From Chromera velia (lineage: Eukaryota; Sar; Chromeraceae), in contig JAHBMJ010000621.1 of the NCBI GenBank assembly GCA_018398765.1, positions 1 through 43,925 on the forward strand: DNA of 43,925 nucleotides. The letters run 5' to 3'. Shown piece after piece: positions 1 to 10,400 of the stretch (its first letter is position 1; each line of letters opens with the position of its first letter). The notes below the pieces were generated by a model that searched no databases, was not told the origin of the DNA, and saw only the letters and a list, made by a program, of their open reading frames with translations. A program made the translations under genes and the position numbers.

Positions 1-476
1 GGGGAGAGAGAGAGAACGTTGGAAAGAGAAAGTTGGAGAGAGAAAGGGAGAGAGAGCAGGGGAGAGAGCAGGAAAGGGAGAGAGGGGGAACGAGGGAGAG
101 AGAGGGAGGATGAGAAGGTGCGTACGCGACAGCGACAGAGTGGGAGAATGTGTTTTTGTTTTGTGTGTGTGTGTGGGTGGGTGCCATCCCTGCCTGACGG
201 TCGATGAGGAAGGAGTGAGCACTTGTCAAATCCAGGTAGAGAGAGAGAAAGCAATCTAGGGTTCAAGAATGAGCGTGAAGGGAAGAACACGCGTGCGTGT
301 TTTGGTGTTTTGTCCCTTTATTGGTCTCCCTGTCCTCCTTCGCTATTGGTTGATTTCGATCAGAACTATCTCTTTGTCCTTTCCTGGGTGTATAGGTTGC
401 GACGTGTCTTTCAGAAACCCCTGCATGAATTTTTGTTCCCTTGCTTTCGCCCTTGCTTGGTTTTGTTGCTGTGCAG
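1..476. other. Upstream flank or intron of the LCAT-like gene, no exon recognised
   Basis: The first ~120 bases are almost pure purine (GA/GGGA). From about 300 the plus strand becomes pyrimidine-rich and runs into a good splice acceptor ending in CAG at 474-476. This is most simply the end of an intron whose upstream exons lie outside the window. Short open frames here have repetitive composition and no family resemblance. Confidence 0.5.
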
Positions 477-643
477 CTCGACTGGCCTCTGATCATGGGA
501 ACGATTGAAGATTCCGTGAAAGCAAACGGTGGCAAGGGCGCGGTGCTAGTGGCACACTCGATGGGTGAGTGGGTGCATGGGGGGTCGACTCTTCTGTGGT
601 GATTTCCCTCCCGGCTCCCTCTCTCGTTTCCTCTTTCTCTCCG

Positions 644-683
<40 letters not shown>

Positions 684-1195
684 TCTCTTGAATCTTTCTT
701 GCCTCTGATGCGCGCGTGCCTCTCTGCTGGAGATAAAGAGAAGCGGCGGATGAGGAGGGAGGATGCCTGTTTTTGTGAGGGTGGAGGCTGCATTGTCTGG
801 TATCAATCGCGGGAGGGGGACGAGAGAGACGGGCACCTAGCTCGGTCCGTGTGTGTTTGTCCGTTCTTTCCATTCTCCCTCTCTCTCTGCCTCTCTGTGC
901 CTGTGTGTCTGTAGGTGCCGTATATGTACAATATCTTTTGAACGTGAAGGCTTCTCCTGCGTGGAAGAAGGCAAACGTCCGGGCGGTGATCTCTGTGAAC
1001 GGCGCGCTGGGGGGGTCGTTCAACGCGATCGGAAACTTTCTTTCCGGGTCCGTCTCTGACTGCCTGCCTCCCCGCCTTCAGCCCGTGCAAAGTAATCAGG
1101 GCAGGTCTACATCACAGTCTGATGCACGAGTGTGCGTGCAAGTGAAAGGAAAGCGGGAAACCAAAAGTGCAAGGATACACTGGCGGCAAGATGGG

Positions 1196-1245
<50 letters not shown>

Positions 1246-2655
1246 TGTGTGAATGGGACTTGTCCGTTTCTTGATTTTCTGCTTCTTCTTTTCTGCGTTT
1301 GCGTGTGCCCATAAGTGTCCCCGTCCTGCATGAACGTGCATTCGTTCTGCAGTTCGGAGAAGCTCATTGCATTGGACCTCTGGGGGATCCACCGGAGCCT
1401 CGCGGATCCTCTCGTGCTCAGGGACGCATATCGGTCTTTTGGGTCTGGGTTTACTCTCCTGCCATCCAAGGAGGTGCGTCGGACATGTGGGTGGAATGTG
1501 TCAGGAAAGGGGATGTTTGCTTTTTCGGAAAACGCGTGCTGCAGTGTGTGCTATTGGGGACAGTTGGGGAGGCCTGTTGCAGCAGGAGAGCTGGCGGCGT
1601 GCTGTCTGGTAGCGGCTTCGTCATCTCGCGGCTCATGTGCGTCTTTTGCGGTTGATTTTCCTTCCTAGGTTTACCTACCCTTCTTGTGTCCTCTCTTGGT
1701 TTTGCGCGCAGCTTTTTGACCAGAAAGCACCCGTGGTGCGCATGTGCGTGGGGTCAAACAGGGAGGGGAGGCAGGTGGAGGATTCCGTCAGGGAGGCTCA
1801 GTCAGGGGAGGGGCCTGAGGGGCAGGGAGGGGGAGAAGCAGAAGGAAGATTGGAAAGAGAGGAGAGAGAGAGGCGAGCAACGAGTTTGGAGAGAGAGGCC
1901 TTAGAGCGGGGCGTCGATCCTTTTGATGACTCTGCAGAAGCGCAGGCAGTCAGAGAGAGAATTGTATTGGAGAGAACGGGGGAGAGTCTCTCTTCGGTGA
2001 TCACAAGAGTGGGGGAGGACTCGGGAGGCTCTTTCTCTTCCTCTTCCTCATCTGCCGAGGATCTTTCCGTTCCCTTTCGGAGAAGGGGGGGCAGTGCGAA
2101 GGAGAGAGCTGCGCCGGAGAATTTGACAGAGAATCGCCACTTCTGTGAAGAGAAGGGAGGGCAGTGGAAAGAGTGGAGTTTGAAAGATTGGTCGGAATTG
2201 TTGCCGGAGGATTTGAGAAACAGGGCGAGGAAGGGGGGAGGGGAGGACACAGAGGCATATTCAAGGAAGGATCCAGGGGTCAGTCTCCTTACCTCTCTCT
2301 CTCTCTCTCTCTCTCTCCCCCTTTCTGACTGTCTGTCTGTCTGTCTGTCTGTCTGTCTGGAAAGAAACCATATAGTATGTCTGTCAAAAGAAGAAAGAAA
2401 AAAGCAGAAGAGAATGAAGAAAGAGAAAAAGGAGAAGAAAAGACGATATGGTCTGTCCGTCTGTCAGGGAGAAGAAGAAAGATACAGTCTGTCTGTTTGT
2501 TTTTCTGACTCTGTTGACTCGATACATTGGTACTTTTTCTTCTTCTTCTTCTTCTTCTTCTTCTTCTTCTTCTTCTTGTTCCTTCTTCTTCTTCTTCTTC
2601 TTCTTCTTCTTCTTCTTCTTCCTCTTCCTCTTCCTCTTCTTCTTCTTTTTCTTCT

Positions 2656-2687
<32 letters not shown>

Positions 2688-3533
2688 TTTCAGGTTCCCT
2701 TTTCCTCGATTGCCCCACAAGAATTTTCCAGTAAAGGAGAGTGTCTCACTTCTTTCAGTCGTCTGCTGGCTTTCTGTTTGGTGGAATCACATCATCTCCC
2801 ATCCATCAACGAATTGAATATGATTCATGCACCCACTCACTCATCCATGATTCTCTCTATCTTTCCTTCTCTGTTCGTGCTACCTGCTTGCCTGTCTGCG
2901 TGCAGGTCCCGGTTGTTTGTGTCTCATCAAGACTGACTGAAGCAGAGACACCGAACGGCTTCGTTTACCTTGATGGAGACATCGACCAGGCCCCTCTTTT
3001 GTCAGTTAGTCAGTCCATACAACAACAAACAGACCTTCTTTCTTTTTTGTTTGCTTCCTTGCTTCTCTCGCTTCTTTTTTCTTCCTTCCGTCGTCCCTTT
3101 GTTCTTTCATCCCTTTTCTCTTTTCTGTTCTCGCTCTCTTTTTCATTCTGATTCTTTCTGCGTTGACAGATGAAGAACTACCTAGGCGGCAGACCAGGCC
3201 CCTGCAGGTACGACTCCGCTGTTTGTAAGCAGTCTTCTTTCGTGCCTTCGACTCTTTCTTTTTGACTGCGTGTTCAGTGTCACCATGTATGCATGCAAAT
3301 GCACGTGCATGGTTCTGATTCAATTTGTGGTTGCATGCATGCGTGCGTGCAGTGAGTACACCGATGGAGACGGGGTGGTGCCGTTGGTGTCGCAGCGGTT
3401 GTGCGACTCGTGGAAGTCTACGAGGGTCTCTCGGAGCTTCGAGGGCGCCACCCACATGGGGATCCTCTCGCACCGTCCCTTTTTGGACTTTTTGAGGGAG
3501 ACCGTAGAGGCCCTAGATGCAGGGAGAATCTGA
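477..3533 (+). CDS. LCAT-like acyltransferase/phospholipase (alpha/beta hydrolase), 5' partial
   Basis: Lecithin:cholesterol acyltransferase family, the group that also holds plant LCAT3/4-type phospholipases and PDAT. These enzymes cleave or transfer acyl chains of membrane phospholipids. Visible exons are 477-564, 915-1047, 1353-1473, 1712-2278, 2906-3004, 3170-3207 and 3353-3533. Phase is kept at every junction, giving 408 residues to the TGA. The nucleophile elbow AHSMG (Ser28 of the visible part) is followed by a family-typical GALGGS loop. Near the C-terminus are YTDGDGVVP (residues 351-359, acid residue) and THMGIL (His383), completing a Ser-Asp-His triad. SFGSGFTLLPSKE and the VPVVCV...TPNGFVY block also match family positions. 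The end resembles plant LCAT4 more than mammalian LCAT. Odd: exon 4 encodes 189 mostly low-complexity acidic and Arg/Ser-rich residues between two conserved blocks. The N-terminal part, with any signal or anchor, is off the window. Family assignment is firm; substrate is unknown. Confidence 0.85.
647..681 (+). repeat. (GT)n microsatellite in intron
   Basis: About 17 uninterrupted GT units in the intron between 564 and 915 of the LCAT-like gene. On the coding strand it follows a CT-rich stretch. Confidence 0.95.
1201..1250 (+). repeat. (CT)n-(GT)n compound microsatellite in intron
   Basis: About 14 CT units pass directly into about 11 GT units, roughly 100 bases before the acceptor at 1352. 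A pyrimidine run on the coding strand close to the 3' end of the intron could serve as an extended polypyrimidine tract. Confidence 0.95.
2325..2690 (+). repeat. (CTGT)n and long (CTT)n array in intron
   Basis: A short CTGT array (about 2325-2360) is followed by a CTT/TTC array with a few CCT interruptions (about 2535-2690). Both lie in the intron 2279-2905 of the LCAT-like gene. The array stays open in several frames, as poly-Phe, poly-Ser or poly-Leu, which makes spurious long ORFs on both strands. Confidence 0.9.
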
Positions 3534-5599
3534 ACAGAGAGAAAACAAAGGGGTGGGTAGCTTCACAAACAGATTCAGAGATAGGGGAATAAACAGACAG
3601 ACCAGCAGGGAGAATGGTGGACAGACAGACAGACAGACAAACGAACAGGGGCACAAATCAGAAATCGGGCGAATGAGGAAGAAGAAGAATTCGATGCTTT
3701 GCCTGCCTGCCAGTGACCCCGTCAGTCAGTCGATCAGTCTGCTGGTAAGAAAGAGGGACCAGTAAATTGAAAGGGAAGGGAAGAGAATGGGGTGAGGGTG
3801 AACAGAAAAGAGAGGGAGGGAGAAAAAAGGACAGGGAGGGACCAATCAAGTGGCGAGAGAGGCTCCCTCGTGCAGACAGACTCACCAGGGGAGGGGTGAG
3901 CGAGTGTCATTCATATCGTCACAGCAGGGCCGGTGTGTGGACGGGAATTGGTTTCTCTCTTTCTTTCACATATGTTTTCTTATTTTCCCTCCGCCTGTTC
4001 CAATTTTATGTTTCCCTTCTCTTTCTTCTTCAGTCTCCCACAGGGAAGGGTAGAGAGAAAGAGGGGGGGGAGGGGAAGAACTGGGCTGCTTCACTTTGTC
4101 CTCCAGCTTATCCTTTTGTTTGTTTGTGTCTGTTCCTCCCCTTTTCTGTCAGAGCATTTTCTTTTTGTAAGAAATTGCGGCCTGATGTTTCTCTCTCTCC
4201 TTGTTCTCTTGTCGCTCTCTCTGTCTGGGGGTTAGTGAGTGAGTGAGTGAGTAAAGTGATCGAAGGAAGAATACCTTTCTCATCTCACACACAAGGATGC
4301 ATGGGGGACGAGAGAAAAAGGAAAGGAAGGGGGTGACCGTCTATCCCTCTCTCGACTTGCATCAGTCAGTGTTTTTGTGCGTGAGGGAGGGAGAGAGAGA
4401 GAGCTCTGGGAGTGGAGTTGTTCATTCAGGTTCCTCCCTTTCGTCTTAGAGGGGGAAATCGGGGAAGAAAGAAGCACCCAGTTGATTTGATTTGACTTAA
4501 GTTAATCTAATTATCATTGCTGCGCGTAGCTGGCGTCTTTTCTTTTGTGTACCCGCCACCCTTCCCTTTCTACCGCTTTTCTTTGCTTTATCCTTTTCTT
4601 CGTTTCTGTTCTTTCTTTCTTCCTTACCCCCGTTCTTGCTTGTCATGATTTTAATCGCTTCATGTAATGAGAAAATTGCCTGAGACAGGCCGCGTACAGT
4701 CATTAAAACGTCGTCAGAAAAGATCTTTCTATCTAGGTTCTCTTCCTTCCTTCTTCCTTCCTTTCTTCTTTACTTCCTTCTCTTTGTCTTTTCTTCATTC
4801 ATTCATTCCAAGTCTTTTCGTGTTCTTGGCAAGGAAGGCATGGGAAGGGAAAAGAATTCATTCATTCGGAGGAATTGAGGCTGAAGCGCTGCAGATGTAA
4901 ATTGACCATTTTGTGTTCCGCTCTTCATATTTTGTTTATCTCTTACCAGCTGTCTTCTTTTATCGTAATGATTTAATTTGTTTGAAAAATTGAGTTTGGA
5001 CCTGCATAGGGTGGCTGGCGCAAGGTTGCGTTCCATTTCGTTTGAATATTTGAATTCTGTAGCATCCGTCTTGTTTCGATTTCCGTCTCCACTTTGTGAG
5101 ATACCTGCCTTGTGCATGGCACAGTGCGTCGATCGAGCACATCGATCTTGCGTTGCTTTGGGGGGTTTCGTCTTCGTGGGCTCTCCTCCAGAATTTGGAC
5201 GTGCAGCCGGCCAGTTTGGGGATGATCGAGTGACTGTGTTTTGTTTTGATTGGATTGGATTTGATTGCCACTTACTATGTTGCGCTCGGCTCAGGCCGAA
5301 GAAGTGCTTTGGATGAAACGAGCACTCCGTGGCTACATGTTGGAGTTATGCGCACTGCTCTGGGTACTGTTTTGGTTCAGTGAGCAGCAGCTAATGCTTT
5401 TGCGAAATCGCTGTAATTTATTGCCGTTCGTCAAACAGACAGACGGGAAAAATGACACAAACCGATCACGAGAACTCGCTCGATAACTCGGAGCATTTAA
5501 ACATCGTAAGAGCGCTGTGAGATTGTTTCCAGGACTACTAGTTCGAAGACTCTTTTGTTTTTGCTTTGCATGCCTGTGTAACAGGCTGTGTTTATTTGT

Positions 5600-6120
5600 G
5601 TTAGTACACTTTGCCCATAATGGTGCAGGGGGGCGGGGGGAGGCTCATTTATATAAACGAGATTAGGACGAGTGTGGGTCTTTATATAGTATAGGGGGGC
5701 ACTTTTTAAATATGAATTTCTACGTAAGTTTCTAGTAAGCTAGTAGTAGCGTTGCCTTAAATAAACCTCTAGTAGTAATCAACTTGAACCTTTGAACCTT
5801 TTAAATGATACTAGTAATTCATATCTAATATTATAATCTCTCTATGCCAGGTAATATTACTATGCTAGGTTCCATACAGGTCAGGTTTTTTCTTAAACCG
5901 TGACTATTCTGATACAGATTTAATACAAAAGTAACATCTTGAACACTTGAGGTGCATAATAAAATCTTCGTGGCCTCCTGTTGGTAGGATGAGACATTGA
6001 TAGCTTGGCTAGTAGCTTGGCCGGCGATTTAGTGTCAGTATATCTCAGTATCAACCACTAGGGTATGTGTCAGAATCATGGTGTCTTAAGTCTTTTCTCG
6101 AGTCTTTTGTAAGAAAACTC
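5600..6120. repeat. AT-rich, CTAG-containing island
   Basis: Composition changes sharply from GC-balanced CT/GA sequence to AT-rich sequence with repeated CTAG/TAGTA words (for example around 5740-5815). Similar islands occur at 29570-29965, 31880-32660 and 38545-39090. No coding potential and no clear terminal repeats. It may be a decayed transposon. Confidence 0.4.
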
Positions 6121-6266
6121 ACATATATCGATGTAAACCGACTTCTCGATAGAAGCATATGTGTACATTAATTGTAGTATGGTGACAGCAGGAAGCTGTG
6201 CCTGTACTTTCCTTCGAACATACGAAGGAAAGCACACAACAATCTGCCAACGAGGGAGCTACTGAG

Positions 6267-6305
<39 letters not shown>

Positions 6306-7039
6306 AGGGGGAAGTCAGTCTGCATGAGCGCAGAATCACTGGCAAACAGAAGCAAAGTGAATCGATTGAGACCGCAGTGCATCAATTTTGAATCTATAAC
6401 AGAATCAAATACGGGACGTTGCATGCTGCCAGGTGGCAAAAACCCTGGCCACATCTGTCAAAGATTACCGAAAACTCTGTCTTTCTTCCGTTTCACCCAA
6501 GTAAGCAAACAATCCCTCAGTCGGAAACTTATGTACATCCCAGTACACAGAACTTTCTCCCTTCCCCCCTCTTCTCTCCTGCCGTCGCCACAGAGAATGC
6601 TCCGACCGTGCATGCAGTTAGACAAACAGCTGGGCATTCAGGTCGTATGCAGATACTTCAACATTCGTACAGTCAGACCGATTTACTTTCCCTTCTCTCT
6701 CTTCCTTCTTCCCTGTATACCCTCTGGGTACGTGATGGGAATTTGGTTCCTTCCTTTGAGACGCATGCATGGAGAATGCAAAGTCAACATGCAGGCCGAA
6801 AGAGCTTCAAGGCAAAACAACGGGGCGTAGCCTCATGGGAGGACAAAACAAGACAGGCCGACTCACAACAATCGACTGTCAATCGAAAAACAAATCTTAA
6901 GAAAGGCAGTCAGAGATACAGACAATTCATTGACGGGACAGGAGGCAGGCAGTTGACGCGAACGTTGTCCTTCCCCATTCCCTGCATCGATGTTTCCTTT
7001 GGCCTTCTCTTCTTTCTTTCTTTCTTTCTGTCTGTCTGT

Positions 7040-7040
7040 G

Positions 7041-7076
<36 letters not shown>

Positions 7077-7112
7077 AGTCAGTGAGTCAGTCAGTCAGTC
7101 AGTCAGTCTGTC
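7040..7112 (+). repeat. (AGTC)n microsatellite
   Basis: About 16 AGTC-type units with a few TCTG and TGAG variants, just downstream of the membrane-protein gene on the minus strand. It interrupts a 279-residue chance open frame. Confidence 0.9.
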
Positions 7113-7494
7113 GATCACCACAGAGGATCACAGACGCGTGCGAGAGGCCGGAATCCAGAATCGAATGTGCTTGCCAACAGAGCCACGAGGATTCCTGCCA
7201 ACACCATCGCACACCGTCCCACCTGCACGCACAAAGACAGACGCACACTCTCCATTAGGTGTACAGTTATTCGTGTGTGGCGTGTGTCTCCATGTCTGTA
7301 AATGCCCCCGAATGCAGATCCGACTGAGCTTGCTGCTTCGATCTTTCCGTCCTCTGTTGCCTATTCGCCCCCTTGCCCAATCCTGCCGACCTAAGTCCTC
7401 ACCCCCTGATTTATGCCTGTCAGCATCTATCTGACCACTTGATTGTTACAGGAGGGGAAACAAAAGACTGATCGATGCAGTCTCTGCAGGGCCA

Positions 7495-10400
7495 CTAGTC
7501 CTTAAGACGTCTGCATGTCGACTGGAAAGAAAGACAACCAAAGACGTTTTGCAAAAGAGATCGTGAATGAATACTTTTCCGACAAAAAAAAAAACGGACC
7601 TGAACAAAGACTGTCAAAGTTTCCCTCACATAAGAATGGATGTCAAGGAGGTCCAGAGCAGTCGCAAGAGAGGTGACCAGGGACACGCAAACGAACCAGA
7701 CAGGAAGGCTAGTCAACAACATTTGCCCCAATTCCTCCTCAGGTCCCAAATTCAAAATCGATTGCTCGGTCACTTTTCGTTTGATTAGATAGGCCATCAC
7801 GCTCACCCCCCACGACAGAATCGTCTTCAGCAAAATCACCCCCAACAGCATCGCTTTGAACGTTTCCTTCGTTTCCGGACTGAGGCATACTTTCGCGTCT
7901 GACACCGCCAGACTGAACACCGAGATCACACTCTTCAAGCTGCCTCTTCTGTCTCTATGCCCTTGCCTGACTGGAGATACAGGCGATGCCCCCCCCCTCT
8001 CACGATTAGGCGAGTAGTCGGATGGTTGAAATTCAGAGGAGGTCAAGGGAAATTCAATGGATGCGGGGGACCTCGAGGAGACTGTGTACATCGACAGCTG
8101 GTTCCCCTGAGGAGACGGACTAAGGTTGGGGGTCCCTTGAGGATTGCTGGGGGGACTCAGAGTGGCACGAGGGGTCGCCCCTATGCCTTGGAGAGGTCGT
8201 GCCGGTGGCGTGTGTGACCCTGGTGCTCCTGCTGCGGGAGAGAGGCCGCAAGGAAATTCTCCGGGGGACCGAGGGGTTTGTATGTCTCCGTATGCTCCTC
8301 TGTTCCCTCCATTCTGAATCTTCTGCAGTATTTTGTTTTTCTGTCTGTTGGTTTCTCTCCACGCTCCATTGAGAACGATGACCACGTCGAGTGTCCATAC
8401 AAACTCATCAATCCACTTGCAGACTGGGTGACCTGTTCTTGCAGACGTGACGAGCAACGAGGCTTCAAGAATGCTCCTGCATTGCAATCAGGGTACATTC
8501 ACAATCCGTGAGACAGTCAGTCAGACGACAGGTAGAAAGATATACATACATGCAGATGCTTTGAAAAATGAATACCTGCATGGACACGCAAACAGACGGC
8601 CGGACGGACGGGCGGAGAAAATACACACTCACTCACTCACTCACTCACTCACTGACTCACTCACTGACTCACTCACTGACTCACTCACTCACTCACTCAC
8701 TCACTGACTCACTGGCTCACTGACTCACTCACTCACTCACTCACTCACTCACTCACCCACCCACTCACTCACTCACTCACCCACTCACTCACCCACCCAC
8801 TCACTCACTCACTCACTCACTCACCCACCCACTCACTCACTCACTCACTCACTCACTCTGCGCATGCATGCAGACTCTCTCTTTTGGGATAACGTCCCTT
8901 TCCCTTTCCCCAAGCGGCCGCTGGCTCCTGCAGGCTTTCAGTCAGTCAGTCAGTCAGTCAGTCAGTCAGTCAGTCAGTCAGTCTGGCAGTCGGCCAGTCG
9001 GTGTTTTTTTAACGCACGCTGAGACTGCGAGGAGGCGATGTCGAAAGCTTGCAAGGGCAAGGCGCCTATCTCCATTTCTTCTTTTCTTCTTCTGCCCATT
9101 CTTCAACTGACCTGTATGCAAAAAAAATCACCATCACCTGCTGCAAAGTGTATCGGGGCTCTGTCTCGACCAAAACCCTCTGAATTAGAACCTGCAGACA
9201 GGCAGGCAGGCAGGCAGACAGGCAGGCAGGCAGGCAGACAGGCAGGCAGACAGGCAGCCAGGCAGGCAGACAGGCAGCCAGCCAGGCAGGCAGGCAGCCA
9301 GGCAGGCAGGCAGGCAGGAACACCGCAGTCGAGCCAGGATATTTGAAACCACGTTTGATCTCATTGGTGCCAAATGATTCCTCCCCAGGTGCAAGAAGAC
9401 TTCCTTTTTGTTTGTTTGTTCAAATTCAAACACCCCATGCAACCACTTGACTGAAGGAAGCGATTTCATTTGAACACTTAGCTCAAGGCAGGACACACCT
9501 CTTAATCAGCTCGTCTCCTCCCAACGAAAAAGAAAGTGTGTGCGAAAGAGAGAGAGAGGGGTGGAGAGAGAAGGGGGCAGGGGTGGAGGATGAAGGAGAG
9601 ACAGAAATAAAGAGAGACGGAGAAAACAGGAGGCAGGGAGGAAGGAAGGGCAGGAAGGAAAAGAAAAAGATGAAGAGAACAAAAAACGCACGCACCTGCC
9701 CGACCAGAAGGAAGGAAGGAAGGAAGGAAGGAAGCAAGGAAGGGAAGGAAGGAAAGGAAGGAAGGGAGGAAGGAAGGAAGGAAGGAAGGAAGGAAGGGAA
9801 GGAAGGGAAGAAGGGAAGGAAGGGAAGGAAGGAAGAAAGAAAAATGAAGAGAACAAAAAACGCAAAACGCACCTGTCCCACCAAGTAAACGCAAAAGACG
9901 GTGAGGTAGACGAAGATGTTAAAAGCGTCTCTTCCAGGGCCCTCCACCAGCCCCACCAAGGGGGGGATTGTCAGACAGAGCACCGTGTACAAGACGCACC
10001 CATTAGGATAGAGAATGTTCTTCAGCAACCTCACGCTTCGAGTAAGTCCCGACTGCAATCAATTCATGAGAGACAGGCAAGTCGTTTACGTAGAAGCGGT
10101 TTGCACTTTAATTTGAAACACTATCGATGAGTTCTCGGAGCGCACACACCGCCTTCTGGCATAAGGCAGTGCTGAAAGCCACAGCGCGATAGAACAATGA
10201 GTACACGCTTCCACTCATTCACTCACTCCCTCAGTCACTCTCTCACTCATTCACTCACTCACTCACTGACTCATTCACTCACTCACTCACTCACTCACTC
10301 ACTGACTCACTCACTGACTCACTGACTGACTCATTCACTCACTCACTGACTCACTGACTCACTGACTCACTGACTCACTGACTCACTGACTCACTGACTG

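Larger units (their letters stand above)
3534..7494. other. Convergent intergenic spacer
   Basis: Lies between the stop codons of the LCAT-like gene (plus) and the membrane-protein gene (minus), so it should contain both 3' UTRs and poly(A) sites. AATAAA-like words occur near 5759 and 5958 but cannot be assigned to a transcript. It holds CT- and GA-rich stretches, a (GA)n run at about 6271-6302, an (AGTC)n run at about 7040-7112 and an AT-rich island at 5.6-6.1 kb. I see no supported gene. Confidence 0.55.

Noticed and set aside
2289-2720. Poly-Glu/poly-Arg and poly-Ser/poly-Phe open frames
   Set aside because: Translations of a (CTT)n intron array in different frames.
6419-7258. Plus-strand open frame of 279 codons
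   Set aside because: Runs through TTTC and AGTC microsatellites, has no domain-like stretch, and lies in the 3' spacer of two convergent genes.
8625-8858. CRISPR-like regular repeat array
   Set aside because: A plain tetranucleotide microsatellite without spacers, in a eukaryotic intron.
9185-9496. Cys/Leu/Pro repeat open frames on minus
   Set aside because: Translation of the (CAGG)n microsatellite inside an intron.
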